Shown here: in pieces, positions 26,805-34,751 of the stretch | Position numbering within the stretch: position 1 is the first letter of the stretch | Layout of the letters: the number at the start of each line of letters is the position of its first letter | Assembly: GCF_013294005.1 (NCBI RefSeq) | Contig: NZ_JABSNK010000007.1 | Span: forward strand, 62,001-126,000 | Direction of reading: 5' to 3' | Source of the DNA: Flavobacterium gelidicaeli | GTDB taxonomy: Bacteria; Bacteroidota; Bacteroidia; Flavobacteriales; Flavobacteriaceae | DNA length: 64,000 nt | Position numbers and translations under genes: made by a program | The notes under the pieces: generated by a model | What the model saw: only the letters and a program-made list of their open reading frames with translations | Told to the model about the DNA's origin: nothing | Database searches by the model: none

Positions 26805-27167
26805 TTATTGTGTTAATTCTTGTACTTGTTCTACTAGTTTTTTTATCGAAAAAGGTTTTACCACATATAAATTGGCTCCTAATTCGAGTCCTTTGTCAAT
26901 GTCGTGCTGTTTGTTTTTTGCCGAAAGGAAAATGACTTTGCAATGCTGCAGTTTACTATCTTTTTTTATTTGTTCTAAAGTAGCAAAACCATCTACCATA
27001 GGCATCATTACATCTAGAATAATAATATCTGGAAGTTGTTTTTCCAGGATGTCTAGTGCTTCTTGACCGTCACGTGCAATGTAAACTTCGAAATTATTTT
27101 TTTTAAAAGTATATTCGAGTGACATCACAATGTTAGGTTCGTCATCTACAATTAAAATTTTTTTCAT
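26805..27167 (-). CDS. single-domain response regulator
   Basis: A 120-residue receiver domain with no output domain. The phosphoacceptor is D52 (ILDVMMPMVDG); the acidic pair D8/D9, the switch serine in FLSAKN and the lysine in VVKPF are present. Its start overlaps the stop of the sensor-kinase gene by 4 bp (27164-27167), indicating translational coupling, so the kinase is very probably its partner. With no DNA-binding domain it must act through protein contact or a phosphorelay. The downstream genes are acyl-CoA ligases, suggesting control of short-chain acid metabolism. Confidence 0.9.
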   Translation of the reverse strand: MKKILIVDDEPNIVMSLEYTFKKNNFEVYIARDGQEALDILEKQLPDIIILDVMMPMVDGFATLEQIKKDSKLQHCKVIFLSAKNKQHDIDKGLELGANLYVVKPFSIKKLVEQVQELTQ

Positions 27168-29872
27168 ATGATATTTTTTTCCGTGGTGTTGTAATTGGGT
27201 AAAGTGAAAATAAAGGTAGCGCCATTTTTTGTGGTTTCTGTCCAGATTTTTCCTTTATGGTGTTCGATAATTTGTTTGCAAATAGCCAAACCTAAACCGC
27301 TACCAATAGGTTTTTTTACATTTTGATCTCGGGATTGATAGAATTTGTCAAATATAGAATCCATGTCCTCCTTTTTTATTTCCTTACCGTTATTGTGAAT
27401 TTTGATTACTACATTTTGATTGTTTTCAAGTATAGTAATCGTGATTTTACCAGCTGTATCTGAGCAAAATTTTATAGCGTTCGAAAGTAAATTATGTATG
27501 ACTTGAATGATTCTCTCTTCGTCATAAAAAGCTTTTACTTCATTTGAAGTTGAATGAAGTTCGATACTTATATTTTTGTTTTTTATAAGTTGATTAACTG
27601 ATTCTAAAGTGTTTTTTATGGTTTTAGAAATATTGTTTTTAGAAAGGTAAAGCTTTTGTTTGCCAGTTTCAAATTTTTCTAAGTCTAAAATTTTATCAAT
27701 CAAACGGTTCAAACGATCTGACTCTGTGATGATACTTTTTAAAAACTGTTTTCTAATTTCTGGTGGAATATCGTCATCATCATGAAGGATTTCACTTGCC
27801 GCTCTAATTGCTGTAATAGGGGTGCGTAGCTCATGTGTGACGGTATCTAAAAATTCATCTTTTTGAATGTCTTTATTAACTAGTTCTTGATTGGCATTTT
27901 TTAATTTTTCTGAAATCGATTTAAGTTCCTTTGAAGTATCAGTTAGTTTCTTATTGATAATGATGTTTTCTTTTGACTCTTCCAGAATTCGGAGTACCTC
28001 GGGTAAACTTATTTTGTCTTCTTTAATTACGCTCGCTATTAAAATTTTGGCGGAAGCCGTACCTATGTGACCCGTCAATAAATTCTCGGCAAACTTTATA
28101 AATTTGGCGTCAGCCGTATTGTTGTTTTTGTCTACATTGTATTTTTGGTTGAAAATAGTCAATGCACGTTTTGTTCTTGCTTCGCCTAGAAAACGTTTTA
28201 GAACTTTTTGAATGTCAGATACATACGCAATTCCTTTCCAGACAAATGCGTTTTCATGATTGGTGATGTATTTGTCAATATCTACAAACATTTCGGCATA
28301 ATTGCGTTCTCTGTAATTGCCTTTAAAACTCACAGAAACAGCGAGGTAACTCATGGCGTTCAATAGCATACTCCAGAAAAAGGCATGTTGAATAGGGTCT
28401 AAATAATTTAAGCCTAAAATCTCAAATGGTTTGAGCATTGTAATTCCCCACGGCCCTTCTTGAATGAAGGTGCTTGAAGATTTAGTTACACCGATGGCAT
28501 ACGGAATCAAGATGGTGTATAAACAGACTAGAAATCCTAGAATTATACCGGTTACAGCACCTTTTTTAGAACCCCTACGCCAGAATATTGCACCAAAAAA
28601 GGCAGGTGCGAGTTGTGCAATTACAACAAAAGAGACCAAGCCAATGGATACTAAAGAGTAATCAAGAACGAAACCGCGATAGATGGCATAGGCAAAAATA
28701 ATCAACGAGAAGATGCCTATTTTTCTACTGATTACAATGCGTTTGCTGTTTTTTTCTTCGGAAATATCTTCTAAAGATCCTACAAATCCATACGGAATAA
28801 GTAGGTTGTTACTTAACATTGTGGCCAGAGAAATGGAGGATACAATAATCATGGAAATTGCTGCTGAAAAACCACCCAGAAACACCAATACAGTCAGGAA
28901 TTTATTGTTGAAAAACTGCGGAATTAATAAGGAATAGGTGTCTGCATTTAATCCTTGTCCTTCAAAAAGTATGTTTCCGCCCCAAGCAATTGGGTAAACA
29001 AAAATATTAAATAGCAATAAGTATAATGGAAACAACCAAATGGCTGTTTGTATGTGTTTTTCTTTATTGTTCTCGACAATAGCTGTGTGAAACTGTCTTG
29101 GCAAAAGAAAAATGGCAAACATGGATAAAATACAAAGAAAGAACCAATTGATTCCTTCGGATAGTCCGCCGATGGTGTTTTTTTTATCAAAATTTTCTAG
29201 TAATGAAGCTTTGGTATAAATATCATCAAATCCATCAAAAACGAAGTAAGTAACGTAAATCCCGATGATCAAAAAGAAGATTAATTTAAGAATAGACTCT
29301 ATTGCTACAGCGGTAACAATACCGCGTCTTTTTTCTGAAGCATCAACATATCTTGTACCATAATAAGAAGCAAATAAAGCTAATGCAATACAAACATAAG
29401 TTGTGGTGTCACTAAAAATATTAGTGCTTGATTGGGTTTTTGTGACGATATTAAAGGTATCTGAAATAGATTTTAGTTGCAGTGCGATGTAGGGTAAAAC
29501 CCCAAAGATGCACACTAGAGTTACTAGTGCTCCTAAAAACCTGCTGTTGCCATAACGAAGAGAAATAAAATCAGCAATACTGGTTATTTTATTCACTCTT
29601 GAAATTCGGATTATTTTTTTTAAAATAATCATCCAAGTAGGAATGATAATAATGGGGCCTATATAAATTGTTAAATAACTCAAGCCTGAGTCTGCAGCTA
29701 CACCAATACTGCCATAATAAGTCCATGCAGAACAGTAAACGGCAAGAGAAAAGGAATAAATGTAGGCGTTATTTGTCCATTTAGACCGACTCTTTTTTTC
29801 AGCCCAATGTGCTATGTAAAATAATATTGATACATAGATGGTTAAAATTAATAAGAGGCCGAGACTACTCAT
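27164..29872 (-). CDS. SLC5-type symporter/histidine kinase hybrid (CbrA-like)
   Basis: A 902-residue hybrid sensor. About 13 membrane segments of the sodium/solute symporter (SLC5) fold occupy residues 1-510, followed by a STAC-like linker (about 540-610), a coiled coil, a HisKA domain with H680 in VTHELRTP, and an HATPase_c domain with N-box NLLSNAIKF and G2 GSGLGLAICK. It resembles CbrA and related kinases in which the transporter domain senses or carries the ligand. The receiver gene overlaps its end and an SLC5 symporter lies upstream, so its ligand may be acetate or a related acid; this is inference from context. Confidence 0.9.
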   Translation of the reverse strand: MSSLGLLLILTIYVSILFYIAHWAEKKSRSKWTNNAYIYSFSLAVYCSAWTYYGSIGVAADSGLSYLTIYIGPIIIIPTWMIILKKIIRISRVNKITSIADFISLRYGNSRFLGALVTLVCIFGVLPYIALQLKSISDTFNIVTKTQSSTNIFSDTTTYVCIALALFASYYGTRYVDASEKRRGIVTAVAIESILKLIFFLIIGIYVTYFVFDGFDDIYTKASLLENFDKKNTIGGLSEGINWFFLCILSMFAIFLLPRQFHTAIVENNKEKHIQTAIWLFPLYLLLFNIFVYPIAWGGNILFEGQGLNADTYSLLIPQFFNNKFLTVLVFLGGFSAAISMIIVSSISLATMLSNNLLIPYGFVGSLEDISEEKNSKRIVISRKIGIFSLIIFAYAIYRGFVLDYSLVSIGLVSFVVIAQLAPAFFGAIFWRRGSKKGAVTGIILGFLVCLYTILIPYAIGVTKSSSTFIQEGPWGITMLKPFEILGLNYLDPIQHAFFWSMLLNAMSYLAVSVSFKGNYRERNYAEMFVDIDKYITNHENAFVWKGIAYVSDIQKVLKRFLGEARTKRALTIFNQKYNVDKNNNTADAKFIKFAENLLTGHIGTASAKILIASVIKEDKISLPEVLRILEESKENIIINKKLTDTSKELKSISEKLKNANQELVNKDIQKDEFLDTVTHELRTPITAIRAASEILHDDDDIPPEIRKQFLKSIITESDRLNRLIDKILDLEKFETGKQKLYLSKNNISKTIKNTLESVNQLIKNKNISIELHSTSNEVKAFYDEERIIQVIHNLLSNAIKFCSDTAGKITITILENNQNVVIKIHNNGKEIKKEDMDSIFDKFYQSRDQNVKKPIGSGLGLAICKQIIEHHKGKIWTETTKNGATFIFTLPNYNTTEKNII

Positions 29873-30059
29873 AATACCTTTTTATAATAATGAAAGAGAT
29901 GAGGATTGAACATAGCCATGCAGAGAAAATGTGCAAATAAATAACAGGGAAGCCTAAAACAGCTGAGGCATTATCAAATAACAACAACAGCGGAATATTC
30001 AATACCAATAACATTAGCAGTGATAAAATAACTAATTTTTGTTCGTGTCTTTTTTTCAT
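29865..30059 (-). CDS. small two-helix membrane protein upstream of the sensor kinase
   Basis: From the ATG at 30059 this encodes 64 residues: a basic start (MKKRHEQK), a hydrophobic helix (about 9-28) and a second helix (about 36-57) ending in a basic tail (IKRYYE). The longer frame from 30089 runs into a strong hairpin, so the shorter start is preferred. Its last 8 bp overlap the start of the kinase gene, suggesting coupled translation. No family is recognised; it could be a small accessory subunit of the kinase or of the acetate symporter. Confidence 0.6.
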   Translation of the reverse strand: MKKRHEQKLVILSLLMLLVLNIPLLLLFDNASAVLGFPVIYLHIFSAWLCSILISFIIIKRYYE

Positions 30060-30070
30060 GGCATTAAATA

Positions 30071-30104
30071 ATACAATCTCTACAAACAAATGTAGAGATT
30101 GTAT
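30071..30104 (-). terminator. long perfect hairpin between the symporter and the sensor genes
   Basis: ATACAATCTCTACA (30071-30084) and TGTAGAGATTGTAT (30091-30104) form a 14-base perfect stem with a six-base loop, between the symporter stop (30139) and the small gene start (30059). On the minus strand only ATTATTTA follows, not a strong U-run, so it may be a partial terminator or attenuator, or an mRNA stability hairpin that lowers kinase expression relative to the symporter. Confidence 0.55.
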
Positions 30105-30138
30105 TGTTTAAAAATTATTTTAATCTATTAAATAACAA

Positions 30139-31890
30139 CTAGTGCGTAGCATCGCCAGCTCCAGATGGGATACGGATATTTTCTACAATATCTTGAACAT
30201 CACTAGGAGGGTCAGGAGTGAAGCTTTTAACGATGAAAGCAGTAGCAAAGTTTACAACCATGGCGATTGTTCCAAAACCTTCAGGAGAAATCCCGAACCA
30301 CCAGCTTGATTTTAAGCCAGCAACAGCATCTTTTCCGCCATCAAATAATCCGAATTTAAATTTCAACATATAGAAAAGCATTAACAATAACCCGATTACC
30401 ATTCCTGAGATAGCACCTTCTTTATTCATTTTTTTATCAAAAATACCAAGTATAATCGCAGGGAAAAGTGATGCGGCAGCCAGTCCGAATGCTAATGCGA
30501 CGACGGCGGCGACAAACCCGGGAGGATTGATCCCGAAATAACCAGCAATCACAACAGCAACAGCTGCGGCTCCACGAGCAGCCCAAAGTTCTCCTTTTTC
30601 AGAAATATCTGGGTTGATCATTTTCTTAATAATATCATGAGATACTGATGCAGAAATCACTAATAATAATCCAGCAGCAGTAGATAAAGCAGCAGCCAAA
30701 GCTCCAGCTGCAACTAATGCAATAACCCAATTAGGTAAGTTAGCAATTTCAGGATTTGCAAGTACCATAATGTCTTTGTCAATGGTCAATTCACTTCCTT
30801 TATTTCCTTTTGCTTCTTGAGCGGCTAAAAATGCAGTATCAGTAGATTTGTCATTATAATATTGAATTTTTCCATCTCCGTTTTTATCATCAAAAGCAAG
30901 TAATCCTGTAGTTTCCCATTTAGTAAACCAAGCAGGCATTGATGAATATTCTTTTCCGTTTACGGTTTCAATTAAATTTGTTTTTGCAAAAACAGCAATA
31001 GCAGGTGCAGTAGTGTATAAAATGGCTATTAAAACTAAAGCGTACCCAGCTGATTTTCTTGCATCTTTCACTCTTTTTACGGTAAAGAAACGAACAATTA
31101 CATGTGGTAATCCAGCTGTTCCTACCATTAAGGCAAGTGTTATCGCAAAAACATCAATCATTGATTTGGTTCCATCTGTGTAAACGGCAAAACCCAAATC
31201 AGTTGATAATCCATTTAATTTATCTAGTAAATACGTATCAGTTCCTGTAACGGTACTTCCCATTCCTAATTGTGGAACTGGATTTCCTGTCATTTGGATC
31301 GAAATAAAAATTGCAGGAACCATAAAAGCAAAAATCAACACACAATATTGTGCTACTTGCGTATAGGTGATACCTTTCATTCCTCCTAAGGTTGCGTAAA
31401 AAAGTACGATAATCATCCCTATAATTACTCCGGTATTAATATCAACCTCTAGAAATTTAGAGAATACTAGTCCTACGCCACGCATTTGCCCAGCAACATA
31501 AGTAAAAGAGACTACAAGTGCGCAAATTACAGCCACCGTACGGGCACTGTTAGAGTAATAACGTTCTCCAATAAAATCAGGAACAGTAAATTTACCGAAT
31601 TTTCTAAGATAGGGTGCGAGTAAAAGCGCTAGTAAAACGTATCCGCCCGTCCATCCCATTAAGTAAACAGCTCCATCGTAGCCATCAAAGGAAATAATTC
31701 CAGCCATCGATATAAATGATGCGGCACTCATCCAGTCAGCGGCAGTAGCCATCCCGTTTGCGAGTGGTGAAATTTCTCCTCCAGCAACATAAAATTCTTT
31801 AGTAGTTCCTGCACGCGACCAGATTGCAATTCCGATATAAAGTGCAAATGTTATTCCAACAATTATGTAGGTCCAAGTTTGTAAATCCAT
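30139..31890 (-). CDS. SLC5 sodium:solute symporter, acetate permease (ActP)-like
   Basis: A 583-residue inner-membrane symporter with the SLC5 fold. The N-terminus (EFYVAGGEISPLANGMATAA) and GWTGGYVLLALLLAPYLRKF match the ActP/monocarboxylate branch, and a hydrophilic insertion (about residues 310-370) lies between central membrane segments. It would take up acetate or similar monocarboxylates with sodium. It is preceded 26 bp upstream by a DUF4212 small subunit, the usual partner for this branch, and lies in one cluster with the acetate- and propionate-activating ligases, which supports the substrate. Confidence 0.85.
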   Translation of the reverse strand: MDLQTWTYIIVGITFALYIGIAIWSRAGTTKEFYVAGGEISPLANGMATAADWMSAASFISMAGIISFDGYDGAVYLMGWTGGYVLLALLLAPYLRKFGKFTVPDFIGERYYSNSARTVAVICALVVSFTYVAGQMRGVGLVFSKFLEVDINTGVIIGMIIVLFYATLGGMKGITYTQVAQYCVLIFAFMVPAIFISIQMTGNPVPQLGMGSTVTGTDTYLLDKLNGLSTDLGFAVYTDGTKSMIDVFAITLALMVGTAGLPHVIVRFFTVKRVKDARKSAGYALVLIAILYTTAPAIAVFAKTNLIETVNGKEYSSMPAWFTKWETTGLLAFDDKNGDGKIQYYNDKSTDTAFLAAQEAKGNKGSELTIDKDIMVLANPEIANLPNWVIALVAAGALAAALSTAAGLLLVISASVSHDIIKKMINPDISEKGELWAARGAAAVAVVIAGYFGINPPGFVAAVVALAFGLAAASLFPAIILGIFDKKMNKEGAISGMVIGLLLMLFYMLKFKFGLFDGGKDAVAGLKSSWWFGISPEGFGTIAMVVNFATAFIVKSFTPDPPSDVQDIVENIRIPSGAGDATH

Positions 31891-31916
31891 GATGTTTTAT
31901 TTTTATAGTTTAAAAA

Positions 31917-32177
31917 TTATTCGTCGTATCCGTATTTTTTATCTAGTTTGTTCATTAACCGAACGTAGACAAATATCAATATGACAAATATGTAAATTGA
32001 ACCTTGTTGAGCAAACCAAAACCCCAGTGGGAAGCCACCTAATTTTATGGAGTCGAGTGCTTGTTTAAAAATGATTCCTGCTCCATAGGAAACAGCAAAC
32101 CAAATGCTTAATAAAATAAGAAGGTATCTTAGGTTTTCCTTCCAATAAGCTGACGCTTTATCTTGTTTAGTGCTCAT
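31917..32177 (-). CDS. DUF4212 small subunit of the sodium/solute symporter
   Basis: An 86-residue protein with two membrane helices (about 18-38 and 50-72), a start rich in polar and charged residues (KASAYWKENLRY) and an acidic end (KKYGYDE). This matches the DUF4212/symporter small-subunit family, whose genes almost always precede an SLC5 symporter gene as here. It probably assists membrane assembly or activity of the acetate symporter. Genes are spaced 26 bp from the symporter and 26 bp from the porin upstream. Confidence 0.85.
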   Translation of the reverse strand: MSTKQDKASAYWKENLRYLLILLSIWFAVSYGAGIIFKQALDSIKLGGFPLGFWFAQQGSIYIFVILIFVYVRLMNKLDKKYGYDE

Positions 32178-32203
32178 AATACTTTAGATTAAAAATGAAT
32201 AGA

Positions 32204-33442
32204 TTATAGGTAAATCATTGCTTGAAGCGTAATAGTGTTTACGGCTTTGTTTGTAGCGTATTTTAAAGTTTGGTATTCTAGTGTAAGTTTAGAATTATGT
32301 CCGCTAAAGAAGGCATTTGCTCCAATACCTATTTGAGAAGCATTGTCATTTATGGCGTCTATTTTTCGGTTATCATAGGAAAGATAAGGTTGGAAACGGG
32401 TTTTTGATTTTCCAGGAATAACGTAGCCTACGTGTCCGTGAAGCATAGATCCAGTTTCGTAAGTAGTCCCTAAGGTGTAGTTTTTTCCGTAATCAGAGTT
32501 TTGGTATAAAGCATAAGCAGTAAGCGCAGCGCCTTGTATACCTATAGGTGCGTCATAAAAAGCATCAAGTCCAAAAATAGTGACGTTTTCTCCGCTTAAA
32601 TTTCCTGCGAGATCTGCAATTACAGCACCGTTAGGATGTGCAAAAAATCCAGCTCCTATGGTGAATACTTTTTTAGTTCCTAAATAGGTTCCTACTTTAT
32701 AAGGGAGGAAGTTACTTTCGGCATCTAAAAAGCCATATTCAAAATAACCAGCATATGTTCTTCCAGCTTCTTTAGAGCCTAAAAGTCTTGTTCCGGTATA
32801 GGTTGCAGCACCACCATTTGTAGGTACGGTTGTTGCTTGTAAGTTGTTTGTAGCGGCGCCGTTTATGGCAACTCGGTATTGAAATTTACCAAATGCTCCT
32901 TTTGCGTAAGCGCCTATATGTCTCGCAAACTGATCAGATAACCCTAGCGTTGCCCAGGCTTGCCTTTGATTGTCGAGTGTCATTAAATTTAAAGTACTTT
33001 GATTGTTTAAACGAGAAATTCCGTTCCAGTAATGTAGACCACCACCAACAGCGTTGTTTTTGCCAAGGCTATATTGCACGTAGGCGTCATGCATAAATAA
33101 TTGGGAGCCATCACCTTTTCCAGTTGGGCTAAGTGTCGTAGCGTTGAGGCTGTTTAATCCAAAGTGAGTTACAATTAAAAAGTCTTTGTTTATTTGAGCG
33201 TATAGTAAAACACGTGCTCTTCTAACGCTGAAGTCAAGATCAGCTTGTTCATTTCCGTTTCCATCAAGAGGACGGTCAGAGTTATACTGGCCCCATACTT
33301 GTGCCCAAGATAATACTCTAAGATATTTAGACCCGTCATCATTTAAGTTGAATTTCATTCCGGCACCATAATCAGGAGAGCCTTGAGAAAAACCTTTAAG
33401 TGATAGCAACATAATTACCGCAATCGAATAAATTTTTTTCAT
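32204..33442 (-). CDS. outer-membrane porin of the phosphate-selective OprO/OprP-like type
   Basis: A 412-residue protein with a signal peptide (residues 1-19, ending LKGFS/Q) and a beta-barrel with repeated alternating strands, including FSVRRARVLLYAQINKDF, a motif typical of porin O/P-like proteins of Bacteroidota. It would let small anions through the outer membrane. Because it heads an operon with a symporter for monocarboxylates, its solute is more likely acetate or other short organic anions than phosphate; this is inference from context. The barrel ends with a hydrophobic strand (TITLQAMIYL), although not in Phe. Confidence 0.78.
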   Translation of the reverse strand: MKKIYSIAVIMLLSLKGFSQGSPDYGAGMKFNLNDDGSKYLRVLSWAQVWGQYNSDRPLDGNGNEQADLDFSVRRARVLLYAQINKDFLIVTHFGLNSLNATTLSPTGKGDGSQLFMHDAYVQYSLGKNNAVGGGLHYWNGISRLNNQSTLNLMTLDNQRQAWATLGLSDQFARHIGAYAKGAFGKFQYRVAINGAATNNLQATTVPTNGGAATYTGTRLLGSKEAGRTYAGYFEYGFLDAESNFLPYKVGTYLGTKKVFTIGAGFFAHPNGAVIADLAGNLSGENVTIFGLDAFYDAPIGIQGAALTAYALYQNSDYGKNYTLGTTYETGSMLHGHVGYVIPGKSKTRFQPYLSYDNRKIDAINDNASQIGIGANAFFSGHNSKLTLEYQTLKYATNKAVNTITLQAMIYL

Positions 33443-33549
33443 GATAAATTATAAGTTTGGTTAATAAAATGGTTAGTTTTAATAGTACCAAATTCTAATT
33501 TTTTGTTAAGAAAAAAAAATAAGATATATATAATTGTAAAGTAGTATAG

Positions 33550-33969
33550 TTAATCTTTGAAACGCTCCCATTTTATAAGCATAAACTTGTCACCAAGTTC
33601 GGTTATAATCATTCCTGCACCGGATAATAAATCTTTGTTTTTAATGTATTCTACTAATTCTAAGTGGTTAAATATCTTGTAAGTAGGATGGTAGTTGCCG
33701 TGTGATGGTTTTTTTATATTGAATGACTTTACCCAGTTGCTTATGGTAACGTGTGAAACCCCTATAATACGCTCAATTTCTCGATAACTTAATCCTTCAA
33801 GGTAGAGTTGTAAAGCTTTAGTAACATAGTAATCGTCTATTTTTTTTCCCATTTTATTAACAGTAAAAAAGTAGTTGCATTTTTTACATAGATACCTTTG
33901 TTTATTGTTGACAACGCCACTTTTAATGATGTGATTGTCTTGGCATTTTGGGCACGATAATATCTCCAT
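33550..33969 (-). CDS. InsA-like zinc-ribbon/helix-turn-helix protein, putative regulator
   Basis: A 139-residue protein with an N-terminal zinc ribbon (C6-x2-C9 and C28-x2-C31, as in CPKC and CKKC), then a helix-turn-helix (about residues 57-81, LSYREIERIIGVSHVTISNW). These two parts resemble IS1-type InsA, but no DDE transposase domain follows; instead there is a distinct C-terminal domain of about 50 residues (HPTYKIFNHLELVEYIKNKD). No flanking inverted repeats or target duplications are seen, and it lies 107 bp upstream of, and on the same strand as, the porin-symporter cluster. I infer a transposase-derived DNA-binding regulator, possibly of this cluster. A remnant of an insertion sequence is the alternative. 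Confidence 0.65.
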   Translation of the reverse strand: MEILSCPKCQDNHIIKSGVVNNKQRYLCKKCNYFFTVNKMGKKIDDYYVTKALQLYLEGLSYREIERIIGVSHVTISNWVKSFNIKKPSHGNYHPTYKIFNHLELVEYIKNKDLLSGAGMIITELGDKFMLIKWERFKD

Positions 33970-34544
33970 GTATATTTAATTTGCATAAATATACTAAATT
34001 AGTAATAATGTGAAAGAGAATAATGTAAAAATATATTGTTTAATTTACGAAAATACTATCTAATACTTGATTTTGTTGGGGTTTTGATATTTTTTTTGTA
34101 AAACTAATATCCAAAGTGATTTCTGATAAAATAATAATGCAACCAAGTAAGTTGGTTTTGATTATCGATTTAAGGCTGAGTTAGAAAAGGGGTAATTGCG
34201 ACTGAAGGGATAATTATTTCAGATTAAAGATGGTCAATGTAAAATTAATCTTGATGACTCACAGAACAAATTTTCTTTTTAAAGAAATCTTATTCCGCAA
34301 GTTTGGTTCTTGATTTAAAGATTTTTGTAATTCCAAAATTAAAGCCATTAGATAAATTAGGAGTTTTTCGGGTAAAAAGTTATCAGTTGATTTGCTGTAA
34401 AAGGTATAAAGCAATGCATAGGTTCGTATTAAAAATAAGTACAATATTGTCAAACTTAATTTTTTTACATCTAGTACTGTCGAGATGCAATTGAAGTTCT
34501 CGATACAGCTCAAACTATTTTGAAAATAGTACTGATATTACTTG
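33970..34544. other. intergenic stretch without a recognisable gene
   Basis: About 575 bp, AT-rich, with stops in every frame and no convincing coding signal; an 84-codon open frame at 34259-34513 (-) has no recognisable domain and overlaps a hairpin repeat. A TATATTTA sequence about 30 bp upstream of the InsA-like gene may be its -7 element. At 34472-34533 there is a hairpin repeat, listed separately. Nothing else is recognised. Confidence 0.5.
34472..34533. repeat. hairpin-type dispersed repeat
   Basis: CTGTCGAGA (34477-34485) and TCTCGATACAG (34498-34508) form an imperfect inverted repeat around GCAATTGAAG, followed by the palindrome ACTATTTT-G-AAAATAGT (34514-34530). The motif TCGAGATGCAAT is the inverse of a sequence at 22935-22946. 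It fits a short flavobacterial intergenic repeat; its mobility and function are unknown. Confidence 0.4.
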
Positions 34545-34578
34545 AAACAAAAAACCCACTAATTGCTTAGTGGGTTTT
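34545..34578 (-). terminator. rho-independent terminator of tRNA-Phe
   Basis: AAAACCCACTAA (34551-34562) and TTAGTGGGTTTT (34567-34578) form a 12-base stem with a four-base loop, followed on the minus strand by TTTTTTG. It begins one base after the mature 3' end of the tRNA. Confidence 0.85.
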
Positions 34579-34579
34579 G

Positions 34580-34652
34580 TGGTACCTCCAGGGATCGAAC
34601 CAGGGACACATGGATTTTCAGTCCATTGCTCTACCATCTGAGCTAAGGTACC
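34580..34652 (-). tRNA. tRNA-Phe (GAA)
   Basis: The minus strand folds as a 73-base tRNA: acceptor arms GGTACCT / AGGTACC with discriminator A, D-arm TTAGCTCAGATGGTAGAGCA, anticodon stem ATGGA/TCCAT with loop CTGAAAA (anticodon GAA), and T-arm containing GGTTCGATCC. The CCA end is not encoded (CAAAA follows), so it must be added by the CCA transferase. It has its own promoter and terminator, divergent from coaX. Confidence 0.96.
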
Positions 34653-34668
34653 TTGCGTATTGCGGTTG

Positions 34669-34698
34669 CAAATATAGAATGTTTTTTTGTTTGTGCAA
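34669..34698 (-). promoter_or_regulatory. promoter of tRNA-Phe
   Basis: On the minus strand TTG (34696-34698) and TATATTTG (34669-34676) are separated by 19 bp, an exact -7 TAnnTTTG match. The tRNA 5' end is 16 bp beyond the -7 element. Confidence 0.75.
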
Positions 34699-34724
34699 TA
34701 TAATTTTAAAAAAAAATCTATTCG

Positions 34725-34732
34725 TACCTTTG
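34725..34732 (+). promoter_or_regulatory. -7 element of the coaX operon
   Basis: TACCTTTG matches TAnnTTTG 19 bp before the coaX ATG. No clear TTG lies at the usual upstream distance, so the -33 element is weak. AAGGAG lies about 7 bp before the start codon, close enough to serve as a ribosome site, which is not usual in this phylum. Confidence 0.55.
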
Positions 34733-34751
34733 CGGGATCAAAAAGGAGTTT

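Noticed and set aside
30071..30104. Calling the 14-base hairpin an ordinary strong terminator
   Set aside because: The minus-strand sequence after it is ATTATTTA rather than a U-run, so it is reported as a possible attenuator only.
33550..33969. Reading the InsA-like protein as part of an intact insertion sequence
   Set aside because: No transposase catalytic domain, no terminal inverted repeats and no target-site duplication are visible on either side.
34259..34513. 84-codon open frame on the minus strand upstream of tRNA-Phe
   Set aside because: No recognisable domain, low-complexity composition, and it overlaps a hairpin repeat; no convincing ribosome site. Treated as chance.
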